A stretch of DNA of 64,000 bases from Microglena sp. YARC (GCA_022414725.1 CM039464.1:31739109-31803108), one strand, 5' to 3'. Counted from the stretch's first letter, positions 47,001 to 50,284 are shown. The notes: generated by a model from the sequence alone, not told the origin. Made by a program: numbers and translations.

Positions 47001-47348
47001 GACTCCTCAGCCATAGAGAAGCTTCTGTTAGCATGGTCGCCCATGAGAAAGCTGTTCTCCTATCACATTCATATTACTTGTCCTACTCATGTCTACATGA
47101 GACCCTTGATCATGCTCACGGTGAGGATAGCACATGCAGTGGCCGAGCCCATCCGCTTGCACTGGACCTTGGCAGAGAACCTCAGCATACTTGTGTTGAA
47201 TTACTTCCTGCCTACTGGAGTCTCTCTGCATTGGATTCTTCTCTGTCACGCTTTGGGTCTCCTCATCACTGCTGTACAAGAGATTCGATACCGCAAGCAA
47301 TACCTGGCACTGCACGCAGAAGTCCCAATGAAGGAACGCTCCAAGTGA
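3..47348 (+). CDS. Large 13-exon gene for an unrecognised multi-span membrane protein (5' partial)
   Basis: The coding path is 3-169, 14968-15546, 16727-16815, 25546-25890, 29870-29993, 30617-30769, 32393-32464, 35972-36029, 36354-36554, 37221-38177, 41030-41112, 43301-43514, 44473-47348. Every intron is GT...AG and each split codon rejoins in frame (phases 2,2,1,1,2,2,2,0,0,0,2,0), which is strong internal evidence for a single gene. About 1,970 residues are visible; the start codon lies outside or is not identifiable. Hydrophobic spans occur in exons 6, 8 and 9 and again in the last 250 residues, so a membrane location is inferred. Exon 13 carries an ankyrin-like motif ([13 protein letters not shown]) and a Pro/Thr/Ala repeat with a one-base frame break near 46,220. 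No family was recognised and no function is proposed. Intron 3 (LINE, tRNA) and intron 1 are the least certain links. Confidence 0.68.
170..14033. repeat. G-rich minisatellite of 65-80 bp units carrying a 5' splice-site copy (intron 1)
   Basis: Units start with AACCTCAGGTACGCGTTGTG and continue with G runs such as GGGGTTGGGGTGGGGG. By length there are roughly 190 copies; I did not count each one. Three or four variants interleave: TTCGTGGGG...GGGGAAGGGG, a GGGGGGCGGGGGG form, a TTCATGGGG form with doubled GGGGTT, and a GTTGTGG form. Each unit repeats the exon-1 donor edge CCTCAG|GTACGCG. G4-type G runs are on the sense strand. The long open frames seen across the array in several phases reflect a stop-poor repeat and are not genes. 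Units are regular near both ends and carry many single-base indels in between. Confidence 0.95.
194..251. repeat. Poly-G tract at the array start
   Basis: A nearly pure run of G, interrupted by CTCGGAA at about 212-218, sits between the first degenerate unit and the first regular unit of the array. Confidence 0.9.
14034..14967 (+). repeat. Tandem copies of the exon-2 acceptor edge (intron 1, 3' part)
   Basis: Units of about 105-170 bp contain GTCAAGTTAAATACACAC, a C/CA-rich stretch, then CACACAG|GCCTGGATCACTCCCACATG and GCTGGCTGCCCTTACGC. Acceptor-like copies end near 14117, 14253, 14377, 14486 (AG context altered), 14659 and 14821, before the inferred true acceptor at 14967. Copies differ by small indels, so they are open in different frames. 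Confidence 0.85.
14968..15546 (+). CDS. Exon 2
   Basis: The exon opens after CCCACACAG and continues from exon 1 in phase 2. It encodes a helical opening ([13 protein letters not shown]), a Ser-rich linker at about 15090-15170 encoded by AGC repeats, then a charged segment with [13 protein letters not shown] and a segment ending GSEERD. The donor is GGGACAG|GTATGT. Codon phase at the end is 2. The last 65 nt are duplicated twice downstream, and the last 16 nt plus donor three more times. Confidence 0.65.
15531..15675 (+). repeat. Four tandem copies of the exon-2 donor edge (about 40 bp)
   Basis: GCGAAGAGAGGGACAG|GTATG followed by TATG repeats occurs with GT at 15547, 15589, 15629 and 15669. 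The first is the inferred true donor. Confidence 0.9.
15676..16032 (+). repeat. Two about 180-bp repeats: dispersed element plus copy of the exon-2 3' end
   Basis: Each unit has a short dispersed element (TTTGTACAGTCCAGGGG...) and then a 67-nt near-copy of the exon-2 end with donors at 15850 and 16031. The exon copies are still open in the exon-2 frame and could act as alternative cassette ends. Confidence 0.85.
16040..16726. repeat. GAT/GAG then CAC/CAT simple repeats with three decoy acceptors
   Basis: GATGAT and GAGGAG runs (16052-16250) give way to (CACCAT/CACCAC)n. Within the latter, CTTTGTTTGCAG or TTTACAG followed by a copy of the exon-3 start occurs at 16285, 16397 and 16506, before the real acceptor at 16726. 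Confidence 0.85.
16727..16815 (+). CDS. Exon 3
   Basis: The acceptor is TTTGTTTGCAG. The encoded segment contains [20 protein letters not shown], an Ala/Glu-rich probable helix, and ends GGDRS plus one base at GGAGCG|GTAAGAG. Phase 2 in, phase 1 out; both match neighbours. It is short, so it relies on phase and on helix-like composition. Confidence 0.6.
16800..17490 (+). repeat. Six tandem copies (about 120 bp) of the exon-3 donor edge
   Basis: The unit includes GGGGACAGGAGCG|GTAAGAGC and AAGGCAGCTGCTATTGCTCA, then GTACAGTGACAGGC blocks. Edge positions are 16816 (true, GTAAGA), 16911, 17046, 17164, 17301 and 17418. The later ones read GTTATA, GTTCGA or TTTATA, so they are probably weak or dead donors. 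Confidence 0.85.
17560..17700 (-). repeat. Short dispersed element, copy in reverse orientation
   Basis: The reverse complement of the CCAGGGGTAGGCCAAATAGG family: CCTACCCCTGGACT with TACATACA at the outer end and AACGATTGTTTGGGGTTCA at the inner end. Confidence 0.8.
18225..18345 (+). repeat. Short dispersed element
   Basis: GTATGTATGTTACAG, CCAGGGGTAGGCCAAATAGG, AAAGGGACTTGCCCAAC, then AAGAAAA and GAACCCCAAACAATC. It lies immediately beside the LINE tail. Confidence 0.8.
18378..21420 (-). mobile_element. Non-LTR retrotransposon (LINE), 5'-truncated, with (TGTAA)n tail
   Basis: On the - strand, an open frame 21374-19926 carries reverse transcriptase motifs in order: [38 protein letters not shown] (motif A), [13 protein letters not shown] (motif B) and [11 protein letters not shown] (motif C). 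The product continues in 19950-19096 and then 19244-18663, so at least two frameshifts interrupt it. The last part has a Cys/His cluster (CQMC then HMFEC) typical of LINE C-termini. The LINE 3' end lies at low coordinates, where four or five TGTAA units form a tail at 18378-18408. Only the very end of an endonuclease-like segment precedes the RT, and an in-frame stop lies upstream, so the 5' part is lost. The copy is not expected to be autonomous. Confidence 0.9.
18663..21374 (-). pseudogene. LINE reverse transcriptase ORF, broken by two frameshifts
   Basis: The catalytic Asp of motif A and both Asp of YADD are present, so the breaks rather than active-site loss inactivate it. Frame changes fall near 19,950 (just after YADD) and between 19,096 and 19,244. 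The thumb and C-terminal region is intact up to the Cys/His cluster and a terminal helix ending at 18,663. Confidence 0.85.
21460..21700 (-). repeat. Family-E repeat with CAATTT tandem block
   Basis: Three 39-bp units (CAATTTCAATTTCAATT plus ACATACCTCCAGCCAG) at 21538-21662 adjoin a segment whose reverse complement reads GACGGCGAGCAGCCAAATTG. The same block recurs on the + strand at about 54100 and, diverged, near 63370 and 63510. Adjacent GCGTAAGCCGGA is shared with about 63652. Confidence 0.7.
22155..22410 (+). repeat. Short dispersed element interrupted by a MITE
   Basis: ATGTATGTTACAATCCAG and GTGTAGGCAAAT precede the MITE at 22186; the remainder (AAATTTGCTGAAGGGGG) follows it. The insertion is therefore younger than this dispersed element. 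Confidence 0.6.
22186..22377. mobile_element. hAT-like MITE, family A, copy 1
   Basis: The ends are TAGGGACCGGCAAATCATAT and, at the other end, CATATTGCCGACCCCTA, an imperfect terminal inverted repeat. The flanks CAAATATG (22178-22185) and CAAATTTG (22378-22385) match at 7 of 8 bases. The interior is rich in ATCATATGAT palindromes. An 8-bp target duplication with TAGGG ends is typical of hAT elements. There is no coding capacity. Confidence 0.82.
22473..22502. repeat. CCCCA simple repeat
   Basis: Six CCCCA units in a row. Confidence 0.9.
22508..22650 (-). repeat. Family-D dispersed repeat, reverse copy
   Basis: The reverse complement contains AAGCCTGACACGGCAGCCAA and CGTCTCGTAACTAACTGGCT, matching copies at 30868 and 49248. 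Confidence 0.7.
22651..23544. other. Intron 3 segment with little structure
   Basis: At 22690-22750 four copies of a 15-bp unit (GCGCCAAACGGAGGC-like) form a small minisatellite. TACCGCCCCTCCATGG occurs twice (22640 and 23220). No gene, RNA or transposon end was recognised in the rest. Confidence 0.6.
23545..23660 (+). repeat. Diverged short dispersed element
   Basis: AAAGGGACTTTCCCAAACCTTG, AGGCAAAAGCTAAAACGAGC and AACAAATCGTTTTAACGATG correspond to the second half of the better copy at 41500-41648. Confidence 0.55.
23740..23810 (-). tRNA. tRNA-Gly(UCC)
   Basis: On the - strand the 71-nt sequence folds completely. The acceptor stem is GCGTCAT/ATGACGC (7 pairs); the D arm contains GTATAGTGGTTA. 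The anticodon stem TCTGC/GCAGA encloses loop CTTCCAA with anticodon TCC. The T stem CGGGG/CCCCG encloses TTCGATT. TTTT follows within a few bases, giving a Pol III terminator. A and B boxes are intact, so it is probably functional. It sits antisense within intron 3 of the large gene. Confidence 0.93.
23930..24440 (+). pseudogene. LINE reverse transcriptase fragment
   Basis: An open stretch at 24210-24340 encodes [20 protein letters not shown], which matches RT motif B and its downstream helix. The preceding 250 bp contain FDR-like [13 protein letters not shown] and broken frames. No YADD segment follows, so this is a truncated remnant of a LINE distinct from the one at 18378-21420. Confidence 0.7.
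24441..25309. other. Intron 3 segment, no gene seen
   Basis: There is a short G-rich run (24560-24592) and two copies of TCGCAGGCGACAGCT (24727 and 24754). No RNA gene, coding exon or transposon boundary was recognised. Confidence 0.5.
25310..25462. mobile_element. Fold-back (palindromic) element
   Basis: Two roughly 60-bp arms are imperfect inverted repeats. The left arm includes AAACAGGTGTTCAGGGTG and CGTTATGTAC; the right arm includes GTACATAACAGGTG and CACCCTGCACACCTGTTT. They are separated by about 25 bp. A target duplication was not identified. A small MITE is the likeliest explanation. Confidence 0.6.
25465..25520. repeat. Short AATATCAACC-like tandem repeat
   Basis: ATCAACCAATATCAACCAAT and diverged repeats lead directly up to the exon-4 acceptor. 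Confidence 0.7.
25546..25890 (+). CDS. Exon 4
   Basis: The acceptor is GCGTGCAG. The single base left by exon 3 makes GGC with the first two bases, opening [20 protein letters not shown]. The segment is hydrophilic, Pro- and Ser-rich, and ends in short [13 protein letters not shown] repeats before KCRQ at GTCAAG|GTAAGC. Phase 1 in and 1 out fits exon 5. Confidence 0.65.
25970..26375. repeat. (CA)n-rich repeat in intron 4
   Basis: CACACA with CCACAAACAC variants. Open frames here (Thr/His-rich forward, Cys/Val-rich reverse) are low-complexity by-products. Confidence 0.9.
26385..29869 (+). repeat. Exon-5 acceptor edge repeated nine times with (CTCTTG)n spacers
   Basis: Each 200-510 bp unit has TACATTTGTTGTTATGACCA, GTCTCAGCTGACTTGCACTT, CTTGCTGCAG|ATGACCAAATG, GCCTGCACCTTTGGATT, then a variable (CTCTTG)n/(CTG)n block. 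Acceptor copies end at 26867, 27322, 27786 (AG changed to CG), 28113, 28375, 28881, 29173, 29438 and 29640, before the inferred real site at 29869. Spacer length varies most. The long poly-Leu, poly-Ser/Cys and Ser/Lys frames come from the hexamer. Confidence 0.93.
29870..29993 (+). CDS. Exon 5
   Basis: After CGGCTGCAG the exon reads [20 protein letters not shown] and ends with a segment containing [11 protein letters not shown] at TTATG|GTAAGC. Its first 35 nt are the sequence repeated in the upstream array, but only here does non-repetitive coding sequence follow. Phase 1 in, 2 out. Confidence 0.72.
30066..30192. repeat. C-rich CCCT/poly-C repeat
   Basis: CCATCCCTCC, then CCCTCCCT and C runs, in intron 5. 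Confidence 0.9.
30320..30520. repeat. ACAC/AGGTAGACAC tandem repeat
   Basis: CACACACAGGTAGACACAC-type units in intron 5. This intron shows no exon-edge copies. Confidence 0.85.
30617..30769 (+). CDS. Exon 6 (hydrophobic)
   Basis: TGGCCCCCAG acceptor; the TG left by exon 5 completes a Trp codon. The segment contains [20 protein letters not shown] and a second apolar stretch around VINPIAMMW, so one or two membrane spans are likely. It ends ENCY plus two bases at CTACAT|GTAAGAG. An extra copy of the exon end and donor (GT at 30854) follows 84 bp downstream. Confidence 0.75.
30868..31075 (+). repeat. Family-D dispersed repeat
   Basis: TTTTTTGGTGGAGCCCCC, ACCGACTGACCGACC, AAGCCTGACACATCAGCCAA and GCGACGCTGCATAGAACTTG are shared with 49248-49475. 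Confidence 0.75.
31062..31250. mobile_element. Mutator-like MITE, family C (diverged copy)
   Basis: Ends TCAGCTACAAGCAGCAGCTC and GAGCTGCCTAGAAGCTGC...CAGCTGA-like are inverted relative to each other, matching the better copy at 34608-34804. Target duplication not resolved. Confidence 0.6.
31285..32345. repeat. Hexamer array GCTAAT/GCCAAT/GTTAAT (intron 6)
   Basis: About 1 kb of AATGCTAATGCCAATGC-type repeats with AACGTT interspersed. Because the unit is 6 bp, several frames stay open (Asn-Ala, Met-Leu/Pro, Ile-Gly-Ser, Ala-Leu); none is supported as a gene. A dispersed element (31345-31405) interrupts its start. Confidence 0.92.
32393..32464 (+). CDS. Exon 7
   Basis: GTCAATGCAG acceptor. 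AT from exon 6 plus G makes Met, then [20 protein letters not shown] and a Lys, ending at CCAAAAG|GTGAGT. Short, but phase 2 in and 2 out fit both sides. A decayed copy of its end (GGTGATGTGAGCTGTGCAAA) is at 34390. Confidence 0.65.
32471..32660. repeat. Tandem GGTGGACTTGGAATTT repeat
   Basis: Roughly eight 16-20 bp units (GAATTTGGTGGACTTGGA) directly after the exon-7 donor. Confidence 0.85.
32837..34215. mobile_element. Nested 1.4-kb element with CCCGAAAAAA ends
   Basis: It begins CCCGAAAAAACATG and ends GGTTTTTTTCGGG, a short inverted repeat. Inside, a 125-150 bp module recurs: ATATAAGCATCGTAAATTGC, CGGTACAAAGTACAAAAAG and (twice) TTCCACTTAAGGGTGCCAC or the close variant with TCGACTTAAGG. 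No ORF with recognisable transposase was seen. A clear target duplication is not visible. Confidence 0.55.
33575..33640 (+). other. tRNA-like T arm inside the nested element
   Basis: GGCAGTTCGAATCTGCC forms a perfect 5-bp T stem around TTCGAAT, preceded by AATCTAGAGGTC, which resembles an anticodon-arm 3' side and variable loop. No convincing acceptor stem was found, so a tRNA remnant or tRNA-derived promoter is likelier than a functional gene. Confidence 0.35.
34597..34815. mobile_element. Mutator-like MITE, family C, with target duplication
   Basis: The element (34608-34804) has long inverted ends: TTTCAGTTACGAGCAGCAGC and, inverted, TTTCAGCTAATGGCAGCAGC. The flanks TCCAGGATCCA (34597-34607) and TCCAGGATTCA (34805-34815) match at 10 of 11. 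A paralogous uninterrupted site (reverse complement at 36870-36905) has a single CTCCAGGATTCACTC. Target length and long ends suit Mutator-like elements. Confidence 0.75.
34870..34972 (+). repeat. Short dispersed element
   Basis: ATGTATGTTAACAGTCCACG, GGGTAGCCGAATAGG, AAAGGGACTTGCCCAACC and TTGAACCCCAAG. Confidence 0.75.
34988..35169. mobile_element. hAT-like MITE, family A, copy 3
   Basis: The 5' end is degenerate (TAACGGCATACCATATG, missing GGG). The 3' end is TATCGTACTGCCGTTCCCTA. It has the family interior (GTTGACCAAAGGCGA, GGTAACTTTGGCC). The target duplication is not clear. Confidence 0.7.
35393..35560 (+). repeat. Two short dispersed element copies
   Basis: GTTACAGTCTAGGGGTAGCC near 35402 (truncated) and GTTACAATCCAGGGGTAGGC near 35498, the latter followed by AAAGGGACTTGCCCAACC. 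Confidence 0.7.
35577..35971 (+). repeat. Three tandem copies of the exon-8 acceptor region
   Basis: Units of about 165-190 bp contain TATTGCATGTGCAGGT, TTTCCTCCCTAAGCTGTTAT and TCTGT.TGTCCTT. The first (GACAG|GTTCATGGCG at 35642) and the last (GACAG|GTTCATGTCG at 35971) keep the acceptor; the middle one lost it. Confidence 0.82.
35972..36029 (+). CDS. Exon 8 (membrane span)
   Basis: After CCTTCGACAG the exon encodes [19 protein letters not shown], a single apolar helix, ending GCTACCAG|GTGAGG. AG from exon 7 plus G gives Arg; it leaves phase 0. Confidence 0.68.
36055..36340. repeat. ACC/AAC trinucleotide repeat (intron 8)
   Basis: CACCACCACCAACACC-type repeat filling nearly the whole 324-bp intron. 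Confidence 0.92.
36354..36554 (+). CDS. Exon 9 (two membrane spans and cytosolic start)
   Basis: AACACAG acceptor; 67 whole codons. It encodes [16 protein letters not shown] and [19 protein letters not shown], two probable spans, then a charged stretch [17 protein letters not shown] at the donor GAG|GTGAGT. Strongest exon of the N-terminal membrane block. Confidence 0.8.
36500..37135 (+). repeat. Copies of the exon-9 end and donor
   Basis: TTCATGCAGCAGCGTGCG...GAGGAG|GTGRGT occurs with donors at 36555 (true), 36699, 36984 (only the last part) and 37122. Intervening sequence (GGTCACATAGGCGGGCCA, GTGTGTGTG) is repeated too. A reverse copy of family G lies at 36805-36915. Confidence 0.82.
37221..38177 (+). 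CDS. Exon 10 (long soluble linker)
   Basis: GTCTGCAG acceptor, 319 whole codons. The start continues exon 9 ([17 protein letters not shown]). An Ala/Val/Glu-rich stretch (about 37350-37430) is followed by an acidic, Ser-rich region. Near 37790-37960 are four loose repeats of the type [27 protein letters not shown], and then two copies around HGAA. The end is CGTTCCAG|GTAAGC. Composition suggests an unstructured cytosolic loop. No catalytic motif seen. Confidence 0.78.
38130..38960 (+). repeat. Eight tandem copies (about 105 bp) of the exon-10 end and donor
   Basis: Each unit has GGGAGCTTGAACAAGGTAGC, CATTCCAG|GTAAGCTGATG, then GGGGTGGCGGTGATGATGAT. Edges: 38178 (true), 38280, 38382, 38484, 38591, 38690, 38795; the eighth at about 38897 reads AT instead of GT. 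About 45 nt of each unit are exonic. Confidence 0.93.
38970..39225. repeat. ATCATCACTAAACTTATC tandem repeat
   Basis: About nine units of 27-30 bp in intron 10. Confidence 0.9.
39350..39535 (+). other. tRNA-like sequence, possible SINE head
   Basis: TGGTATAGTGGTAGACC resembles an A-box D arm; GGGGGTTTGATTCCCCC is a perfect 5-bp T arm with a B box. The acceptor stem and anticodon stem do not pair well. About 110 bp of GC-balanced sequence follow, as in a tRNA-derived SINE. No second copy was found in the window. Confidence 0.4.
39645..39740 (+). repeat. Fragment related to the LINE 5' region
   Basis: GGCCCCAGTGAAAGCAAACG, CCTCAACCTCACGCCTCGTA and TATTTATTTATT match the reverse complement of 21285-21370, in the same order, so it is a second copy of that part of the LINE. 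Confidence 0.75.
39785..40045. repeat. CCATTGCACTGCACTCTATT tandem repeat
   Basis: Variable 25-35 bp units with TTGCACCTCACCCCCCATTG. Confidence 0.88.
40047..40990. repeat. 44-bp minisatellite, about 21 copies (intron 10)
   Basis: Unit contains AGGACTGTAAATCAACATGA and CACATGGCTCAACCTATCCT. Copies differ by few substitutions (GCTGAACC versus GCTCAACC). Length fits 21 copies. No exon sequence is recognisable in it. Confidence 0.95.
41030..41112 (+). CDS. Exon 11
   Basis: TTCCCAAG acceptor, phase 0. It encodes [20 protein letters not shown] and MFEQART plus two bases at CACAAG|GTAAGC. A second copy of the last 45 nt and donor lies at 41240-41290 (GT at 41285), where Arg-Met codons are partly changed. 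Confidence 0.65.
41290..41480. repeat. CACCTGGGTGGCTGGRTATTA repeats
   Basis: Four or five 30-45 bp units with TTACCTGGCTTCCACC in intron 11. Confidence 0.75.
41500..41648 (+). repeat. Short dispersed element, best full copy
   Basis: In order: ATGTATGCCACAGT, CCAGGGGTAGGCCAAATAGG, CTAAAGGGACTTGCCCAACC, AAGGGCTTAAAAAGAAAAAG, CATTGATGAACTGGACCCCA and AACAATCGTTTTACCGACAG. This about 145-bp form defines the family. Confidence 0.82.
41655..42025. repeat. 18-bp minisatellite, about 20 copies
   Basis: Unit CGCATATCTACAGTGTAT. An 18-bp unit keeps all frames periodic, producing spurious open frames on both strands. Confidence 0.95.
42150..42260. repeat. Three tandem GGGTAGCAGGATGTACAGTG units
   Basis: About 42-bp units with GACTGTCC.. 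between, in intron 11. Confidence 0.8.
42290..42958. repeat. GAT/GAG/GGT triplet repeat (intron 11)
   Basis: Compound units (GATGATGATGGTGGTGGTGA and GGAGGAGGAGGAAGACGGTG). It is open in several frames as Asp/Glu/Gly or Ser/Pro; lying between exons 11 and 12 with none of the exon phase requirements, it is treated as intronic. Confidence 0.9.
43015..43180 (+). repeat. Family-H dispersed segment
   Basis: TACTTGTAGTACAAGTGCTA, GCCATGTTAGAGCCTTTG and GACACTGGTTCCTTTCCT resemble sequence at 57075-57160 and 58035-58060. Confidence 0.5.
43181..43256 (-). repeat. Short dispersed element, reverse copy
   Basis: AAGCCCTTCCTATCACGGTT and GGCCTACCCCTGGACTGG, then ACATACATAC. Confidence 0.78.
43301..43514 (+). 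CDS. Exon 12
   Basis: TTGCCTGCAG acceptor; AG from exon 11 plus C makes Ser. It encodes [20 protein letters not shown], a Gly/Asn-rich patch, then [18 protein letters not shown] and ends VFVQ at GTGCAG|GTGGGA, phase 0. The next in-frame acceptor is 44472. Confidence 0.75.
43850..43950. repeat. CCCACCCATACCCA repeat
   Basis: CATTCACCCATCC-type units in intron 12. Confidence 0.85.
44262..44472 (+). repeat. Two decoy copies (about 101 bp) of the exon-13 acceptor edge
   Basis: CAG|A(C/T)CGGGAGCATCATCCATCC occurs at 44271 and 44368 before the true CTGTGCAG at 44472. Each copy carries about 70 nt of exon-like sequence and then CCCTAAACCCT. Splicing to either decoy would meet an in-frame TAA or TGA within about 50 nt. 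Confidence 0.9.
44473..47348 (+). CDS. Exon 13 (terminal): soluble domain, Pro/Thr/Ala repeat and C-terminal membrane block
   Basis: The first frame (44473 to about 46220) opens [21 protein letters not shown] folded segment follows with [19 protein letters not shown] and a helical region, then an ankyrin-like [14 protein letters not shown] at about 45387. Three 25-residue repeats of the [14 protein letters not shown] type span 45650-45870. A Pro/Thr/Ala repeat ([10 protein letters not shown]) begins at about 45945. A missing base near 46211-46225 moves the same repeat into the next frame, which stays open to TGA at 47346. That second part has hydrophobic segments at about 46860-47010 and 47110-47290 and ends PMKERSK. 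Residues upstream and downstream of the break belong to one repeat pattern, so I treat it as one exon. Confidence 0.75.
45945..46455 (+). repeat. Coding minisatellite (Ala-Thr-Pro), GCCACCCCCGCC units
   Basis: GCCACCCCTGCCACC and CCTGTGGCCGCC modules encode [11 protein letters not shown]. The frame changes once within it. Confidence 0.9.
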
Positions 47349-48120
47349 GGGGGGTGGGGCCACCGCCAACCCATCCACCACCCCTGCCACCACCACAACT
47401 ACTCCTGTGGCCACCACCCTCGCCACCACCACTACCCCTGCCACCCCTGCCACTCCCGCCACCACCACTACCCCTGCCACCCCCGCCACCACCACCACTA
47501 CCCCTGTGGCCGCCACCCTCGCCACGACGACCCCTGCCGCCACCCCGCCACCCCCGCCGCCACCACTACCCCTGCCACCCCCGCCGCCACCACTACCCCT
47601 GCCACCCCCGCCACCACCACTACAACCCCTGTGGACGCCACCCCCGCCACGGCCACTCCTTCCACCACCCCTGCCAACCCCGCCACCACCACCACTACCA
47701 CTACCCCTGTGGCCGACACCCCTGCCACCCCCGCCACCACCACTACCCCTGCCACCCCCACGACAGCCACCCCTGCTGCCACCCCCACCACGGCCACCCC
47801 TTCCACCACCCCTGCCACCCCGCCACCACCACCTCCACTACCCCTGTGGTCGCCAACCCCACCACAGCCACCCCTGCCGCCAACCCCACCCCTGCCACCA
47901 CCCCCCCACTACCACCACTACCCCTGTGGCTACCACCCTCGCCACTACGACCCCTGCCGCCATCCCTGCCACCACCACCCCCACCACGGCCACCCCTGCC
48001 ACCCCCGCCACCACCACCACTACCCCTGTGGCCGCCACCCCCGCCACGGCCACCCCTGCTGCCACCCTACCACCCCCGCCCCCACCCCTTTGGCCCAGGC
48101 TCGCTCCGCCTTCCACCTGA
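47349..48120. repeat. Same GCCACCCCCGCC minisatellite beyond the stop codon
   Basis: Directly after the TGA, the same CCCGCCACCACCACTACCCC and CCTGTGGCCGCC modules recur for about 750 bp. The Pro/Thr frames here lack a Met or acceptor and belong to the presumed 3' UTR or flank. Confidence 0.9.
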
Positions 48121-48183
48121 AGCTCATTTTTCCATCTCCTGAGACACCGTCCTCCTTCCCTAGCTGTTTTGAGTCCTATCCCC

Positions 48184-48440
48184 AAGGGGGTCCTATCTAC
48201 AAGGGGGGCCTATCTACAAGGGGGTCCAATCTACAAGGGGGTCCTATCTACAAGGGGGTCCTATCTACAAGGAGGTCCTATCTACAAGGGGGGCCTATCT
48301 ACAATCGGGTCCTATCTACAAGGGGGTCCTAACTAAAAGAGGGTCCTATCTACAAGGGGGTCCAATCTACAAGGGGGGCCTACCTACAAGAGGGTCCTAC
48401 CTACAAGGGGGTCGTATCTACAAGGGGGTTCTGTGTACTA
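48184..48440. repeat. 17-bp minisatellite GGGGGTCCTATCTACAA
   Basis: About 15 copies with small variants (GGGGGGCC, AACTAAAAG). Confidence 0.95.
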
Positions 48441-48489
48441 GGTGGTCTCATGGAGCTGGCCCTAGCTGTGCCGGCCTTTGCCAGAAGAA

Positions 48490-49130
48490 TTCTTTTGGAG
48501 CGGACCTTCTTCGCTGACCTGTTTTGACAGCTCTGGCGCTGACCTGGCACCTGTATTGACCTGTTTGGACCGCTCTAGCTCTGACGTGGCACCTTCATTG
48601 ACCTGTGTGGACAGCTTTGGCGCTGACCTGGCACTTTCTGCATTGACCTGTTTCGACAGCTCTGGTGCTGACCTGGCACTTTCTGCATTGACCTGTTTCA
48701 ACAGCTCTGGTGCTGACCTGGCACTTTCTGCATTGACCTGTTTCGACAGCTCTGGTGCTGACCTGGCACCTTCTGCATTGACCTGTTTCAACAGCTCTGG
48801 TGCTGAGCTGGCACCTTCTGCATTGACCTGTTTCGACAGCTCTGGTGCTGAGCTGGCACTTTCTGCATTGACCTGTTTCAACAGCTCTGGTGCTGAGCTG
48901 GCACTTTCTGCATTGACCTGTTTCGACAGCTCTGGTGCTGACCTGGCACCTTCTGCATTGACCTGTTTCGACAGCTCTGGTGCTGACCTGGCACCTTCTG
49001 CATTGACCTGTTTCAACAGCTCTGGTGCTGACCTGGCACCTTCTGCATTGACCTGTTTCGACAGCTCTGGTGCTGACCTGGCACCTTCTGCATTGACCTG
49101 TTTCGACAGCTCTGGAGCTGACCTCATGCA
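48490..49130. repeat. 45-bp minisatellite open in three frames
   Basis: Unit contains TCTGCATTGACCTGTTTCGA and CAGCTCTGGTGCTGACCTGG; about 13 copies. On the + strand it would encode a 15-residue repeat (ALTCFDSSGADLAPS), and two - strand frames are open too. Substitutions alternate (TTTCGA/TTTCAA, GACC/GAGC). No splice or start evidence favours a real protein. Confidence 0.92.
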
Positions 49131-49247
49131 TTGGGAGGCATCCCTTGTTCAAACCAAAGATCTATAGAAGGTAGATTGATGGACAACAATTATTGTACAA
49201 TATATTAACCGTGCCGTGCTGTTCCGTGCCGTTATTAATGATGTGAC

Positions 49248-49475
49248 AGTATATTTTTGGTGGAGCCCCCCATGCTGGGTGATGTGAGCCCCCAGTGTTA
49301 CCTTTTTGTCTGTTTGTGCGACCGACTGACCGACCAAAATATTGAAGCCTGAGACGTCAACCAACTGTCTCACAACTAACTGGCTTTGGTCAGCTCCATT
49401 GTTGCCACCTTTCTTTCCGTTGCCAACAGGCTACTCCAATTTGCTGCGTCGCTTGCGACGCTGCATAGGACTTGT
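49248..49475 (+). repeat. Family-D dispersed repeat
   Basis: ATTTTTGGTGGAGCCCCCCA, CGACTGACCGACC, GTCTCACAACTAACTGGCTT and GCGACGCTGCATAGGACTTG, collinear with 30868-31075. Confidence 0.78.
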
Positions 49476-49549
49476 CGAAGGTAGAAAGCGTGGACAGTCT
49501 TTTTTGTTGCTGTATTGTGTCGAATCTGGAGACAAGGGTGTGACTGCAG

Positions 49550-49820
49550 CAGAGGTGACAAATGTGAACAATTTCCAGATGTGACAAATCTGACAAATCT
49601 GAACCATTTTCAGATGTGACAAATTTGAACAATTTCCAGCAGCTGGACGAACCAAATATGGATGGTGTGAGGTCAGGTCCCCCCTCAACATTCATATCCT
49701 TTCTTTCCACCGGAATTCTTACTTCAAGATGGATGGGGTGAAGATAGGTCCCCCCATCGACAAGCATACCCTTTTTTCCACCCGAATCCCAACTTGAGAT
49801 GGATGGGTGAAGATAAGATG
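49550..49820. repeat. Short tandem repeats
   Basis: GACAAATCTGAACCATTTTC-type units (49555-49640), then two and a half units of about 75 bp with AAGATGGATGGGGTGAAG and TTTCCACC.GAAT (49657-49818). Confidence 0.75.
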
Positions 49821-50107
49821 CTCCAGCTGTGGTACTGCTTATCAAGTACAATACCGTTTGCGCTTGATACGTTGGCAGATGGGTTCCGCCAATGCAGATT
49901 GGGTCTGACGCTCGGGCCAAACCAGGGTGCACCCAGAACTAGGGCCGCCCACCAACATTGATGCGAGGGGCACTGCAATACAGTGCAGTACACCCCTTCA
50001 AAGCTTAGATTGCTAGTCAAAGGGTAGCCATTCAAACTCGGACCAGACTGGAATGAAGTATGATGAGAAAATATATAATGGACATGGTTTTGCACTGCAT
50101 GTATATA

Positions 50108-50265
50108 TAGGGACTGGCATATCATATGATTTTGACAAAAAGCGAGTATGATATCATACAAATGGCATCATATGATATCGTATATAAATGGTAACTTTGG
50201 CCTGGTCAGACTGCCGGCATCATATGATGACATGATATCATATGATATCATATTGCCGTTCCCTA
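50108..50265. mobile_element. hAT-like MITE, family A, copy 4
   Basis: TAGGGACTGGCATATCATAT to ATCATATTGCCGTTCCCTA. Flanks TGTATATA (50100-50107) and CGTATATG (50266-50273) match at 6 of 8, both differences transitions. Confidence 0.8.
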
Positions 50266-50284
50266 CGTATATGTAGCGGTAGAT

